Shown here in pieces: positions 8,595 to 18,881 of a stretch of 47,385 nucleotides of DNA (within the stretch, counting starts at the first letter, position 1; every line of letters starts with the position of its first letter). Source of the stretch: DAONJL01 sp035405645 [NCBI: bacterium] (GTDB lineage Bacteria > JAGOBX01 > DAONJL01); NCBI GenBank assembly GCA_035405645.1, contig DAONJL010000012.1, positions 9,579 through 56,963 on the forward strand, given 5' to 3'. The notes beneath the pieces are model-generated. The model had not been told where the DNA came from. It saw nothing but the letters and a program-made list of their open reading frames with translations, and searched no databases. The translations under genes were made by a program, and so were the position numbers.

Positions 8595-8860
8595 AAAATC
8601 AATATAAATTAAATAAAGATTTAGTTATTAGAAAAATTGATGGTGAAATTGTTTTGCTTAATATGAAAACTGGTAGTTTTTATTCTACCTCTGATAGTGG
8701 ACAAATAATTTTTGAAGGTTTAGCAAATAATTTATCAATTGAAAAAATTAAAGAGAAAATAAAGGAAGAATACGAAATAAAAAATGAAAAAAAATTTGAA
8801 GATGACTTTAATGAGTTTTTAGAAGATTTATTAAAAGAAAAAATAATAAAAAAAATTTAA
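8591..8860 (+). CDS. PqqD-like small protein (RiPP recognition element fold)
   Basis: This 89-residue protein has the PqqD layout: KDLVIRKIDGEIVLLNMKTGSFYSTS (residues 9-34) is the beta hairpin with its D-x-E-x-V-L-L-N and T-G-x-x-Y pattern. A three-helix bundle follows, ending DDFNEFLEDLLKEKII. Such domains bind leader peptides of ribosomally made, modified peptides and hand them to an enzyme; stand-alone and orphan copies are also common. No radical-SAM maturase, precursor peptide or PQQ gene is visible in the window. It overlaps lpxB by 4 bp, an unusual neighbour for this fold. Family is fairly sure, role unknown. Confidence 0.75.
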   Translation: MKNQYKLNKDLVIRKIDGEIVLLNMKTGSFYSTSDSGQIIFEGLANNLSIEKIKEKIKEEYEIKNEKKFEDDFNEFLEDLLKEKIIKKI

Positions 8861-8907
8861 TTTATTTAAATATACTTTGATTTTTTTAATTACAAATCTT
8901 TATTCTG

Positions 8908-9822
8908 CTAATCTTCAAATAATGATTTTACATATTCATCAATATTAAATTCATCTAAATCATCGATTTTTTCACCTGTGCCAACTAATTTCACTGGTAT
9001 ATTTAATTCTTGTTTTATTGGTATTATTATGCCACCTTTTGCTGTGCCATCTATTTTTGTTAATACTATTCCTGTAATGCCTATTGCTTCATTAAATATT
9101 TTTGCTTGATTTATTGCATTTTGTCCTGTTGTTGCATCAAATACAAGTAAAATTTCGTTTATTGGATGTGGTAATATTTTTTCTATAACTTTTTTTATTT
9201 TTTTTAATTCTTCAATTAAATTTGATTTTGTGTGTAATCTACCTGCTGTATCAATAATAACAATATCAATTTTTTTTGCTATTGCAGAATTTATTGCATC
9301 ATATACAACTGCTGATGGATCAGAATTTGCCATCTGTTTTATCAGTTGAACATTTGCTCTTTTTGCCCATACTTCTAATTGTTCTATTGCTGCTGCTCTA
9401 AATGTATCTGCTGCTGCTACTATTACTTTTTTCCCTTCTTCTTTAAATTTATTTGCTAATTTGCCTATTGTAGTTGTCTTACCTGAACCATTTACGCCTA
9501 ATACAAGTATTACTGCTGGTTTTGGTTCTAAATTTAATTTTATATTATTTACATCCGAAAAAATTGTTCTTATCTCATTTTCAACAAAATTAAATAAATC
9601 CTCTTTTTTTTCTATTTTTATTTCGCCTTTTTTATGTGCTGTTCGTAATTTATCAATTATTTTAGTTACTGTATTTACTCCTATATCTGCTGTTATTAAT
9701 AATGTTTCTAATTCATCAATAAATTCTTCACTTATTTCTTTATTAAATGAAAGTAATGTCTTTAAACCTGATAAAATACTATTTCTTGTTTTTGATAAAC
9801 CTTCTTTAATTTTTTTTAGCAC
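8908..9822 (-). CDS. ftsY: Signal recognition particle receptor FtsY
   Basis: FtsY docks the Ffh-ribosome complex at the membrane and, with Ffh, hydrolyses GTP to release nascent membrane proteins. The 304 residues match the minimal NG form without a long acidic A domain. The helical N domain (about 1-85) precedes the G domain: GVNGSGKTTTIGKL is the P-loop, DTFRAAAIEQLEVWA the insertion box, DTAGRLHTKSNLIEEL the G3 region, and LTKIDGTAKGG the G4 region. The ending VGTGEKIDDLDEFNIDEYV separates FtsY from Ffh, which would carry an M domain. The start is GTG at 9822, set by GGAGG six bases upstream. It is the last gene after the giant TPR gene (44-bp gap). Confidence 0.94.
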   Translation of the reverse strand: MLKKIKEGLSKTRNSILSGLKTLLSFNKEISEEFIDELETLLITADIGVNTVTKIIDKLRTAHKKGEIKIEKKEDLFNFVENEIRTIFSDVNNIKLNLEPKPAVILVLGVNGSGKTTTIGKLANKFKEEGKKVIVAAADTFRAAAIEQLEVWAKRANVQLIKQMANSDPSAVVYDAINSAIAKKIDIVIIDTAGRLHTKSNLIEELKKIKKVIEKILPHPINEILLVFDATTGQNAINQAKIFNEAIGITGIVLTKIDGTAKGGIIIPIKQELNIPVKLVGTGEKIDDLDEFNIDEYVKSLFED

Positions 9823-9866
9823 TTTTTTCCTCCATTTTTTCTGGGATTATATTTTTGATTTGATTT

Positions 9867-12800
9867 TTATTCTTGCATTAAATATTTTAATTCTGTCCTT
9901 TTTTCTATATCATTTGTTAATACATACGCTTTTTCAAAATATTTTCGTGATTTGGTTTTGTCTTTATCTTTATATAATAATCCTAAATTATAATATGCTT
10001 CAAAATTATTTTCATTTCCTTTAATTATTTCATTATATATTTCACTTGCTCGCTCTATATTTGAATTATACAAGTATATTTTTGCTATGTTTAATAAATA
10101 TTTTTCTTTTCTTTCTTTTTCAACTAATTTTGTCATTGTGTTTATTGCTTCATTTACTTTGTTTAGTTTAAATTGAATAATTCCATATAAATTCAAATAA
10201 TCTGGATTTTGTGTAACTGTGTTAAACTTTCTTAAAATTTTTTCTGCATTCTGATAATCTTTTAAATAATAATAAATTATACCTTTATAATAATTTAATT
10301 GTTCATCAATTTCATTTTCACTTAATGTTTCAAAATATTTTAGTGCTTCACTATATAATCCAAGTTCAATGTATTGTTTAATTAATAATTTATAACTTTT
10401 AATTTTTATTGATGTTATTTTTATTCCCTGCTTTATTAAATTTGTTAATATTTCAGAACTCTTATCATATTGTCCAAGATTATATCTTGCTTCTGATATT
10501 AAATAATTTATATCTTCATTATTATTTATCTTTTTTGCTTTTTCAAAATAACTTATTGCTTCTTTATAATTTTTTTCTATGTTATTTTTTATTATACCAT
10601 ATAATTTATATGCTTCAAAATTCTGTTCATTAAATGATAACGATAAATCAAGATATTTTTTTGTTAAATGATAATCTTCTTTTATATAAAATGAATATGC
10701 TATTTCATTTAAACATTCAAAACTATTATTTAATATATCCAGACCATTTAATAAGTATTTTATTGCTTCGTCTGTTTTATTTAATTTATTAAGCAATTTA
10801 CCTGCAAATAAATAATAATTAAATTTCTCATTTTTTTCTACTTCTTTAATTTCTTTAAAAATATTATATGCTTGCTCAAATTTTTCTGTTTTATAATATG
10901 TATATGCTTTGTAAAATAAGCCATAAAAATTTGTTTTTTCTAATTCTAATAATTTATCAGAATAATCAATTAATTTTGTAGAGTCATTTTTATTGAATAA
11001 TGCAACAATAAGATTTTCATATATTTTTTTCTTCATTTCATTTGTTAAATCAAATTTTAGTGTTCGTTCAAAATATTTTATTGAATTTGTATAATCTAAT
11101 TTTACATCATAATATATTCTTGCAAGATAATAAAATAACCAGAAATCATCTTTGCCTGATTGTTCAGCTTTTAATAATAAATTAAGTGAATTATCATATT
11201 GTTTATTGTAATATTCAGTTAATGCATATAGATAAATCAATGAAGAATTTGATGGTTCAAAATCAATTGCAAGTTTAAAATATTTTGCTGAATTTGGATA
11301 ATCAGCACTTTTGTAATAAGCATATGCAAGATTATAATAAACTTCATAATTACCTTTTTCTGTTTTTAAATAATTTTCATAGTTTGCAATTACATTTTTA
11401 TAATTTTCTTTTTTAAAGTTTATATAACCAAGATTTTTATATATTATTGGTTGCTCAATTTTTTTCTCTATAAGTTGTAAATAATATTTTTCTGCTAATG
11501 AATAATTATTTAGATTAAAATAAGAATTTGCAAAATATAGAATCGAATTATCTGGTATTGTCAAATCTAATTTAAGCATATAATTATAAATATTAATTGC
11601 TTCCTGATTGTTATTTGTAAAATAATAACTATTTGCTAAATATAATAAGATTTTTCTTGATTGTAATTTATCTATTTCAAATTTTTCTTTAATTATTGAA
11701 ATTACTTTTGGATAATCTTTTTTAAATTCATAAAAGAATTCTGTTGCTTTTTCTGCTGCTGTTGGTAATTTATCACTATTATTTAGGGCAATTAAATAAT
11801 ATTTTTCTGCATTATTTAAATCATTTAATTTTGTATAAATATCAGCAGCAAATAATAAAGCACTTAATTCATAATTTGATTTTTTCAAATACTCTTCAAT
11901 ATATTCTTTTGCTTTATTTAAGTCATTTTTACCAAAATAAATTTTTGCTAAATAAAAATTTGAATGTTCATAATTTGCTTCATTTTGATTTGATTTTATA
12001 AAATTATTTATTGCATTATCATATTGTTTTTGATTATATGCTTTTTCCCCAAGTTCATAATAAATTGTTGCTAATAATTGATATGAATTTTTGTGGTTTT
12101 TATTTAATGTAATTGCTTTATTCAAATAATTAATTGCATTATCAATTTCATCATTATTTTTATAAGAATAAGCAAGATTGTAATAAATATTTTCATCTAC
12201 CTGACCTGTTTTTAAATATATTAAATAATTCTCTATTGCTCTATCATATCTTCTTATTGAAAAATATTCATCTCCAATTGTTTTGTATAATGAAATATTT
12301 GAACTATCATTTTCTAAATATTTTTTATAATTTGCAATTGCTTGAACTGGATTATTTATTGATTTCCATAATTCTGCTAAATATAAATAAACTTTATAAT
12401 CAGATGGTTTTTGTAATATTCCTTCTTGAAAATATGTTATAGCATTTATTGTATCGCCTTTATCAAGATATATTTTTCCTATTCTATTTGCTAATTCAAT
12501 ATTTTCTTTATTTCCTTTAAATGCTTCAAGATAATATATTAATGCTGAATCAGAATTATTTATTTGATAATAAACATTTCCTAATTTTAATGATATATTC
12601 GGACTTTTTCTTTCTTTTAATATTTTCAAATAATAAAATTCTGCATTTTTATAATCATTTAATTTATATGCAAAATCTCCTGTTTTTTCATTATTTTCTG
12701 ATTTATCTTCATATTGTAATAATTTTAATGAATTATTAAATGCATTTTTATAATCTTCTTTTATTTCATAAATATTTATTATGCTTTTTAATGCTGCTAT

Positions 12801-15800
12801 ATATAATTTTGATTTTTCTGATATTTTTTGAAAAGTTGTTAGTGATTTATCATATTCTTTTGTTTTATAATATGAGCATGCTAATGAATATATTAATTTT
12901 TCACTTTCTTCTGGATAATTTGCTAATTCATAATATTTTATTGCATTGCTATAATCTTGTTCATTGAAATAAATATTGCCAAGAAAATAATAGTATCGGC
13001 CTTCTGGAAATTTATTGTTTTGATTCAAATATTTTAATAAATAATCTTTTGCAACAGAATAATCATTTTTAAAATAATTTAATCTGCCAGATATTAAATT
13101 TATATCATCACGATTAAATCCATAATTTATTGCTTTTTGTAAATACTCAATCGCCTTTGTATAATTTCTTACTATTTCATATAATGAAGATAATTGAAAT
13201 AAAATATCCTGTGAATTTGGTTTTATTTTTATATAATCTTCACATTCATAAATTGCCTGTGTATATTGATTTAATTGTATTGCAAGATTTATTAGTTCTG
13301 CTTTTATTTTTAAATCATTTTTATTTGTATTCAAATATTCCTTAAAAGCATTATATGCTGATTTATATTCATTTATTGTTTTGTATAAATATCCTAATTC
13401 TAAATAAATCTTATTATCTTCTTTATTTTTTAAGTATTTCTTAAAATAGTTTATTGCTTCATTAGATTTATTTAATTCTTTATATAAATATGCTGTTTTC
13501 TTATATAAATCTGCTTCCTTTTTGTTTTCTGCATATTCAACTAAATATTTTATCGCTTCTTCTTTGTTATTTTTTGATAAATAAATTTGATAAATATAAT
13601 TTTGAACATCTTTATAATTGTTATTTTTATTATAAACATTCAAGAAATAATTTAATGCTTCATCAATATTATTTTCAGCAAAATAGATTAACGCTAAATT
13701 ATATAAAACATTAATTTTATCATTGCCATATTTTATTGCTTTTTCATAATATTCTTTTGCTTCTTTATTTTTCTTTTTATCAAAATAATCGTCTGCTATA
13801 TTTTCTGACAATTCAGAGATTCTTTTTTGAATATTTGCATCCTTATTTATATTGTTGTATTCTTCATAATATTTTACTGCTAAAATATTTTCTTTTGCAT
13901 TATATAAAAGATTTGCATAATCTAAATAAATTTCGTTTTTCAATTCTTCTATTGGCGGTATTAAATATCTGTAATAACTTAATGCTTCTTTTTCTTGTTT
14001 TGTTTTTATAAAGGATTTTCCTAAATAAAATGCTAAATATTTCTTTTGTGTTTCATTTAATTTCTTTTCTCCAAAAATAGATTTACCATATTCTATTATT
14101 TCTTTCCATTCATTTTTTTTATAAAGCAAAGTAATTAACTGATACTTATTTTCAATTGCTGCCGCTTCATCAAGATATTTAATTTTGATTTTATAATTTT
14201 TTATTAGATTTTCATTATCATTAAAAAATTGATAGATTTTTTCTGATAATTCTGCTTTTTGTAAATTATCAATTTTTAGATTTTTTAAATTTTCAAGTGC
14301 AAATTTATATTCATTTGTTTCAACAAGTGAAAAAAGATATTTGTATAAATCTTCATTTTTTAATTCATCAATTGAAACATTAGAAAAATATTTTTTAGCA
14401 TTTTGATAATCTTTTTTTACAAAATAGACATTAGCAAAAATAATTGATAAAGCATTATTTAAATATTTTTTCTTTTCAATTACATCAATATATGAAATAA
14501 CTTCATCAAATTTATTTAATGCAAAAAGTGATTTAACAATATAAATAAATGCTGCTGAATCATTTTCATCTAATTTTAATAACTTATTATTGTAATTTAT
14601 TGAATCAACATATTTTGCTTGTTTATAAAAATCTTCACCTGCTATTTTATAAATCTTAATTAAATATTCTTTTACATCACTTTCATTTGCTATTGTTTCA
14701 AAATATTTTTCTGCTTCAAAATATTTTTTTAGATTAAATTTAATTAAGCCAAGAGTATAAATTATGCTTGAATTATTTTGAAAATATTTATTTCCAGCTT
14801 CAAATAAATCTTCTGTCTCATTATTGAATTTTTTTACTTTTGTAATTATTGTCGAAAGATTATTCCAGATATTTTCTTTTGTTTTTAAATAATTATTACA
14901 TTTAATATAATTTTCGAAACTATTTGAATATTTTTCAGTTAAATAATAAATTTCACCTAAATAATAATATGCATCTTCAAATTCTTTTTTTATTTTTATT
15001 ATTTCGTTTAAATATCTTATTGATTGATTATATTCTTTTTCTTCATATAATAATAATGCTAATTTATATAAATTTTTTGCATCATCTGATTTTTTAGAAA
15101 TATATTGTTTTAAGTAATTTATTGAATTTTGTTTATCATTCTTTTTTAAATATAAATCACTTATTTTTAAGTAAAGATTTAATTCATCTTTTTTCTTATT
15201 AATTGCTGAAATATAGTATTTTAAGGCATTATCAATATCATTTAATTTTTCAGAAAAATCAGCAACTTTTATTAAAATATTGTAATCATCATTTAATACA
15301 GAATATTTCTGATAATAAAAAACTGCTTTTTGTAAATCTTTTTCTTTTTCATATAATTCGCCCAATAATAATGAAACATCTTTGTAATTCTCTTTTTGTT
15401 CATCTATTTTTAAAAAATATGTAATTGCATTCTTTATATCATTTTGTTTTTTATATTCATTTGCTAGATTATAAATTACATCTAAATTTTTATTATCAAG
15501 TGAATAAGCAGATAATAAATTTTCTAATTTATTTTCTTTTTGTGATAATTGTATATATGAATTTATTAATTCATTTAATACATCATAATTTTTTATATCT
15601 TTAATTTCATCATAAAATTTTATAGCATTTTTATAATCATTTGTTTTGTAATAAGAAGTGGCAAGATAAAATTTTATATCATTTGCTTTTTCTTCATAGT
15701 TTTTGATTGAATTAAATATATTTATTGTATTCTCATAATTCTTTAAATTAAATTCACATACTCCTGCATAATATTTGTAATAGTTTTTATTTACATCATT

Positions 15801-18380
15801 GTTTAATATTGTTTTAATATTTTGCAATGCTTCTTTATAATTTTTTTGTGATAAATAAATTGATATTGATAAATCAAGTGCTTGTATATGATTTGAATTT
15901 TTATTTAATATTTTTTTAAGATAAGATAATGAACTTGAATAATCATTCAAATCATAGTAAATTTTCGAAATCTTATATAAGATATGTTCTGTTTCTTTTA
16001 TAGATAATAACTTTTTATATATATTTATTGCTTCTTTTAAATTATTTATTTTTTCATAAGCAATTGCAAGATTATTTAATAAATTATTGTCGTTTTCAGA
16101 AAATTTAATTTTTGAAAAATATAAATTATAAAAAGTTATAGCATCATAAAAATTATTTTTTAAAAAATTTAATTCAGCAAAATTTTTGATTATTATTTTA
16201 TTTTCTGGATTTATATTAAAACCTAAAAAAGAATATGCTAATCCTTTTTCATACTCTTTTTTATCTAATGAGAATTCAGCTAAATATTGAAAAATTTCAT
16301 CATCATAATTCCTTAATAAAAATGCCTTTTTTATATATTCTTCTGAATTTTTCCTATCATTTAATTTGAAGAGTTGAATACCATAGTTTTTATAATTATC
16401 AAACATAATATCTTTAATAAAATAATTTTGATAATTAAACTCAGGATTATTATTAAATAGTGCTTCTAATTCTTTTATACTTTTTTCATATTCTTTATTT
16501 ATATTGTAAATACAACCAAGCATAAAAGATAATCTATCATCTTTTAAATTTAATAATTTTGTTTTTTCTAAATGAGGTAGTGCATTTTTAAAATCATTTA
16601 AGATAAAATATAATTTTCCAATTTGATAAAATAAATTTGCATCTTTTGGCGTAACATCCACTAATTTTAAATAGCAATTAAGTGCTTCTTTCGATTGTCC
16701 TAATTTTGAATACAGATTACCTAATGTAAAATATAAACTTTTTTGTTCCTTATTTTTAGCAAGAATATTGTTGTAATATTTTATTGCTGTTTGATAATCA
16801 TCTATTTTTTCATATAATAGACCAAGATTGTATAATATTTTTTCATCTGATTTAATTTCATTTATTGCTTCAAATTTTTTTATTGCATTCAAATAATCTT
16901 TCATCTTAAAGTAAATATCTGCAAGTATTCTTAATACTTCTTCATCTTTTGGATTTGAATGCAAATAATTTTCTAACTCTACAACAGCATTTTCAAAATT
17001 ATTATTATTGTAATATGAAATTCCTAATAATTTAATTAATGAAATTTCTTCTTGTTTTATTGCTTTTCCTTTTTCTAAAAAGAAAATAGCCATCTGATAA
17101 TTATTAAGTTTAAAATACAATTTACCTAACTCAAAATATGCTTCAAAATTATATGGAAATAATTCTATTATTTTGTTGTAATAAGAAATAGCAAGTTGAT
17201 TATCATTTTTTTCAAGTGATTTTTGTGCTAAACTTTTTAATAATTCTGTAAAATTATTTATTGCTTCTTCATTATTTTTATTTTTTGCTAATATTGAATT
17301 ATATGTATTTATTGCTTCCTCAATTTTTCCTGTTTTTGCTTGTATTTTTGCTAATCTGATCTGGATATTTAATTCTGCTGGAAATTTATTTGAAAATTCT
17401 TCTAATAATTTTATTGCTCTTTCTACTTCAGAATTTTCAATTAAAGAATCAACAAATCCCCAATAAATAGATGTATCCTCTTTATCATATTCTAATGCTT
17501 TTGAATGATATTTAACAGCATTGTCAAATTTTTTCAACTTAAAATAATTTTGGCCAATGTAATAATAATATTTTGCATTTCTCGGTTCAATTTTTATTAA
17601 ATCGTCATAAACATCAATTACATTGTTATAATCATTTATCCTTTCATAACAATCAGCAAGTAACAATAAAATCTCTTTATTATATTTATCAGTTCTTAAA
17701 TAATTTTTAAAATTTTGTATTGCACCTTTATAGTTATTTTTATCATAATATATTTTTCCTAATCTTTTATAAATTATTGATGGTATATTTCCTCTTCTTG
17801 TTAATATTTCATAAATATCTTCTGCTTCTGAAATCTTATTTAATTCAAAACAAATATCACCAAATTTTATTAAGTGTTCTGTTTGACTACTTCTATCTTT
17901 TAATTTTTTTAAATATTCGTAGGCTTTATATTTTTCATTTGTATTTAAATAATATAAACCAACTTTATATAAAACACTTGTATTATTATTATCTCTTTTT
18001 AATACTTCTTCGTATTTTTTTATTCCTTCTCTGGAATTATTTATTAAAAAATAAAGATCTCCTAATTTTTCTAATACTCTAATTTTTAATGATTGATTAT
18101 TTGTTTTGGTTAGAACATAATTAAGTTCATCAATTGCACTTTCATAATTTTTTTGCTCAAAATATAAATCACTTAATTTAAGATGAACTTCTTCATTATG
18201 AGGATATTTAGCAATTAGTTTTAAATATTCACCAATAGCAAGATTTAATTTATTTTCTCGTCTATAACTTTCAGCACGATTCAAATAATAATTTACATCA
18301 GATTCATTTTGGGCAAATAAAAAGAAAAATATAAAAACACCAAACAGAATAAATAAAATTTTTTTATTAATAAATCTCAT
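9867..18380 (-). CDS. Giant exported TPR-repeat protein (2837 residues)
   Basis: The reading frame is 8.5 kb without interruption. Residues 1-23 are a signal peptide: two lysines, a long Phe/Ile/Leu core, then LFA before QNESD. Everything after is tetratricopeptide repeat: units of about 34 residues with the A-x-x-x-Y/F, G/A-x-x-Y and Pro/Asn turn pattern repeat from residue 25 to the end, leaving room for about 80 copies. No enzymatic, membrane or surface-anchor domain is visible. Such arrays form right-handed superhelices that bind peptides or scaffold complexes; this one would be periplasmic or secreted. It lies 11 bp after an MCE-domain lipoprotein and just before ftsY. Tandem repeats invite recombination, so the copy number may vary between strains. 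What it binds is unknown. Confidence 0.9.
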   Translation of the reverse strand: MRFINKKILFILFGVFIFFFLFAQNESDVNYYLNRAESYRRENKLNLAIGEYLKLIAKYPHNEEVHLKLSDLYFEQKNYESAIDELNYVLTKTNNQSLKIRVLEKLGDLYFLINNSREGIKKYEEVLKRDNNNTSVLYKVGLYYLNTNEKYKAYEYLKKLKDRSSQTEHLIKFGDICFELNKISEAEDIYEILTRRGNIPSIIYKRLGKIYYDKNNYKGAIQNFKNYLRTDKYNKEILLLLADCYERINDYNNVIDVYDDLIKIEPRNAKYYYYIGQNYFKLKKFDNAVKYHSKALEYDKEDTSIYWGFVDSLIENSEVERAIKLLEEFSNKFPAELNIQIRLAKIQAKTGKIEEAINTYNSILAKNKNNEEAINNFTELLKSLAQKSLEKNDNQLAISYYNKIIELFPYNFEAYFELGKLYFKLNNYQMAIFFLEKGKAIKQEEISLIKLLGISYYNNNNFENAVVELENYLHSNPKDEEVLRILADIYFKMKDYLNAIKKFEAINEIKSDEKILYNLGLLYEKIDDYQTAIKYYNNILAKNKEQKSLYFTLGNLYSKLGQSKEALNCYLKLVDVTPKDANLFYQIGKLYFILNDFKNALPHLEKTKLLNLKDDRLSFMLGCIYNINKEYEKSIKELEALFNNNPEFNYQNYFIKDIMFDNYKNYGIQLFKLNDRKNSEEYIKKAFLLRNYDDEIFQYLAEFSLDKKEYEKGLAYSFLGFNINPENKIIIKNFAELNFLKNNFYDAITFYNLYFSKIKFSENDNNLLNNLAIAYEKINNLKEAINIYKKLLSIKETEHILYKISKIYYDLNDYSSSLSYLKKILNKNSNHIQALDLSISIYLSQKNYKEALQNIKTILNNDVNKNYYKYYAGVCEFNLKNYENTINIFNSIKNYEEKANDIKFYLATSYYKTNDYKNAIKFYDEIKDIKNYDVLNELINSYIQLSQKENKLENLLSAYSLDNKNLDVIYNLANEYKKQNDIKNAITYFLKIDEQKENYKDVSLLLGELYEKEKDLQKAVFYYQKYSVLNDDYNILIKVADFSEKLNDIDNALKYYISAINKKKDELNLYLKISDLYLKKNDKQNSINYLKQYISKKSDDAKNLYKLALLLYEEKEYNQSIRYLNEIIKIKKEFEDAYYYLGEIYYLTEKYSNSFENYIKCNNYLKTKENIWNNLSTIITKVKKFNNETEDLFEAGNKYFQNNSSIIYTLGLIKFNLKKYFEAEKYFETIANESDVKEYLIKIYKIAGEDFYKQAKYVDSINYNNKLLKLDENDSAAFIYIVKSLFALNKFDEVISYIDVIEKKKYLNNALSIIFANVYFVKKDYQNAKKYFSNVSIDELKNEDLYKYLFSLVETNEYKFALENLKNLKIDNLQKAELSEKIYQFFNDNENLIKNYKIKIKYLDEAAAIENKYQLITLLYKKNEWKEIIEYGKSIFGEKKLNETQKKYLAFYLGKSFIKTKQEKEALSYYRYLIPPIEELKNEIYLDYANLLYNAKENILAVKYYEEYNNINKDANIQKRISELSENIADDYFDKKKNKEAKEYYEKAIKYGNDKINVLYNLALIYFAENNIDEALNYFLNVYNKNNNYKDVQNYIYQIYLSKNNKEEAIKYLVEYAENKKEADLYKKTAYLYKELNKSNEAINYFKKYLKNKEDNKIYLELGYLYKTINEYKSAYNAFKEYLNTNKNDLKIKAELINLAIQLNQYTQAIYECEDYIKIKPNSQDILFQLSSLYEIVRNYTKAIEYLQKAINYGFNRDDINLISGRLNYFKNDYSVAKDYLLKYLNQNNKFPEGRYYYFLGNIYFNEQDYSNAIKYYELANYPEESEKLIYSLACSYYKTKEYDKSLTTFQKISEKSKLYIAALKSIINIYEIKEDYKNAFNNSLKLLQYEDKSENNEKTGDFAYKLNDYKNAEFYYLKILKERKSPNISLKLGNVYYQINNSDSALIYYLEAFKGNKENIELANRIGKIYLDKGDTINAITYFQEGILQKPSDYKVYLYLAELWKSINNPVQAIANYKKYLENDSSNISLYKTIGDEYFSIRRYDRAIENYLIYLKTGQVDENIYYNLAYSYKNNDEIDNAINYLNKAITLNKNHKNSYQLLATIYYELGEKAYNQKQYDNAINNFIKSNQNEANYEHSNFYLAKIYFGKNDLNKAKEYIEEYLKKSNYELSALLFAADIYTKLNDLNNAEKYYLIALNNSDKLPTAAEKATEFFYEFKKDYPKVISIIKEKFEIDKLQSRKILLYLANSYYFTNNNQEAINIYNYMLKLDLTIPDNSILYFANSYFNLNNYSLAEKYYLQLIEKKIEQPIIYKNLGYINFKKENYKNVIANYENYLKTEKGNYEVYYNLAYAYYKSADYPNSAKYFKLAIDFEPSNSSLIYLYALTEYYNKQYDNSLNLLLKAEQSGKDDFWLFYYLARIYYDVKLDYTNSIKYFERTLKFDLTNEMKKKIYENLIVALFNKNDSTKLIDYSDKLLELEKTNFYGLFYKAYTYYKTEKFEQAYNIFKEIKEVEKNEKFNYYLFAGKLLNKLNKTDEAIKYLLNGLDILNNSFECLNEIAYSFYIKEDYHLTKKYLDLSLSFNEQNFEAYKLYGIIKNNIEKNYKEAISYFEKAKKINNNEDINYLISEARYNLGQYDKSSEILTNLIKQGIKITSIKIKSYKLLIKQYIELGLYSEALKYFETLSENEIDEQLNYYKGIIYYYLKDYQNAEKILRKFNTVTQNPDYLNLYGIIQFKLNKVNEAINTMTKLVEKERKEKYLLNIAKIYLYNSNIERASEIYNEIIKGNENNFEAYYNLGLLYKDKDKTKSRKYFEKAYVLTNDIEKRTELKYLMQE

Positions 18381-18391
18381 AATATAAAAAA

Positions 18392-18760
18392 TTATAATTT
18401 GAAATCTTCATTAATTTCATTAACACCAAACACAATTTCACCACTATTTAAGTATTTACCATTTACTGCTGGTGGAATGATTTTTATATATGATTTATTT
18501 TTATCTTCAATCACAGCAATAAATTGTGAATTTCTCATTATTTTAATATCTTTATTTATTTTTGCCCTTATTTTTATCTGATTATTTACTATTGTTAATT
18601 CTTTTATTTCACCAATTATTTTTTCATTTAATTTTATCTTATCACCTATTTTTAAATTATTAGCATTATCAAAAATAATAAAAAGATGTTCTTCTTTCTT
18701 TGAACAAGAAAGTATTAGAATAATAAAAATTATCAAAAAATAAATATTATCTTTCTTCAT
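18392..18760 (-). CDS. Single-domain MCE (MlaD-like) lipoprotein
   Basis: This 122-residue protein starts with a lipoprotein signal: a hydrophobic core and lipobox ILSC with Cys19, so it should be lipid-anchored in the envelope. Residues 27-98 match one MCE domain: LFIIFDNANNLKIGDKIKLNEK (the a-G-L-x-x-G-x-x-V pattern), then IGEIKEL, and FIAVIEDKNKSYIKIIPP. MCE proteins form hexameric rings that carry phospholipids between membranes, usually with an MlaE permease and MlaF ATPase. Neither is in the window. The lipid anchor replaces the usual N-terminal helix, as in PqiB/YebT-unlike or chloroplast-like variants, but the topology here is inference. It heads a unit with the giant TPR gene, behind a consensus promoter. 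Confidence 0.72.
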   Translation of the reverse strand: MKKDNIYFLIIFIILILSCSKKEEHLFIIFDNANNLKIGDKIKLNEKIIGEIKELTIVNNQIKIRAKINKDIKIMRNSQFIAVIEDKNKSYIKIIPPAVNGKYLNSGEIVFGVNEINEDFKL

Positions 18761-18798
18761 AAATAAGTATTTTTTCTCTTTTTAATTATTAAATAATT

Positions 18799-18827
18799 AG
18801 AATAAAATTTTTAAATATTTTTGTCAA
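18799..18827 (-). promoter_or_regulatory. sigma70-type promoter for the MCE-TPR-ftsY unit
   Basis: On the minus strand a perfect TTGACA (18827-18822) is followed after 17 bp by TATTCT (18804-18799). The predicted transcript start is near 18792, leaving a leader of about 30 nt before ATG 18760. Confidence 0.55.
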
Positions 18828-18881
18828 TAATTTTATGGAAAATTACTGAAAAAAATTATTAAAAACTCATATAAATTTGAC

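Noticed and set aside
8861-8907. Bidirectional terminator between the convergent PqqD-like and ftsY genes
   Set aside because: Only AT-rich sequence; no stem of useful strength.
10409-18082. Plus-strand open frames opposite the giant TPR gene
   Set aside because: They are Leu/Phe/Tyr/His-rich shadows of the AT-rich coding strand, with no ribosome sites or domain patterns.
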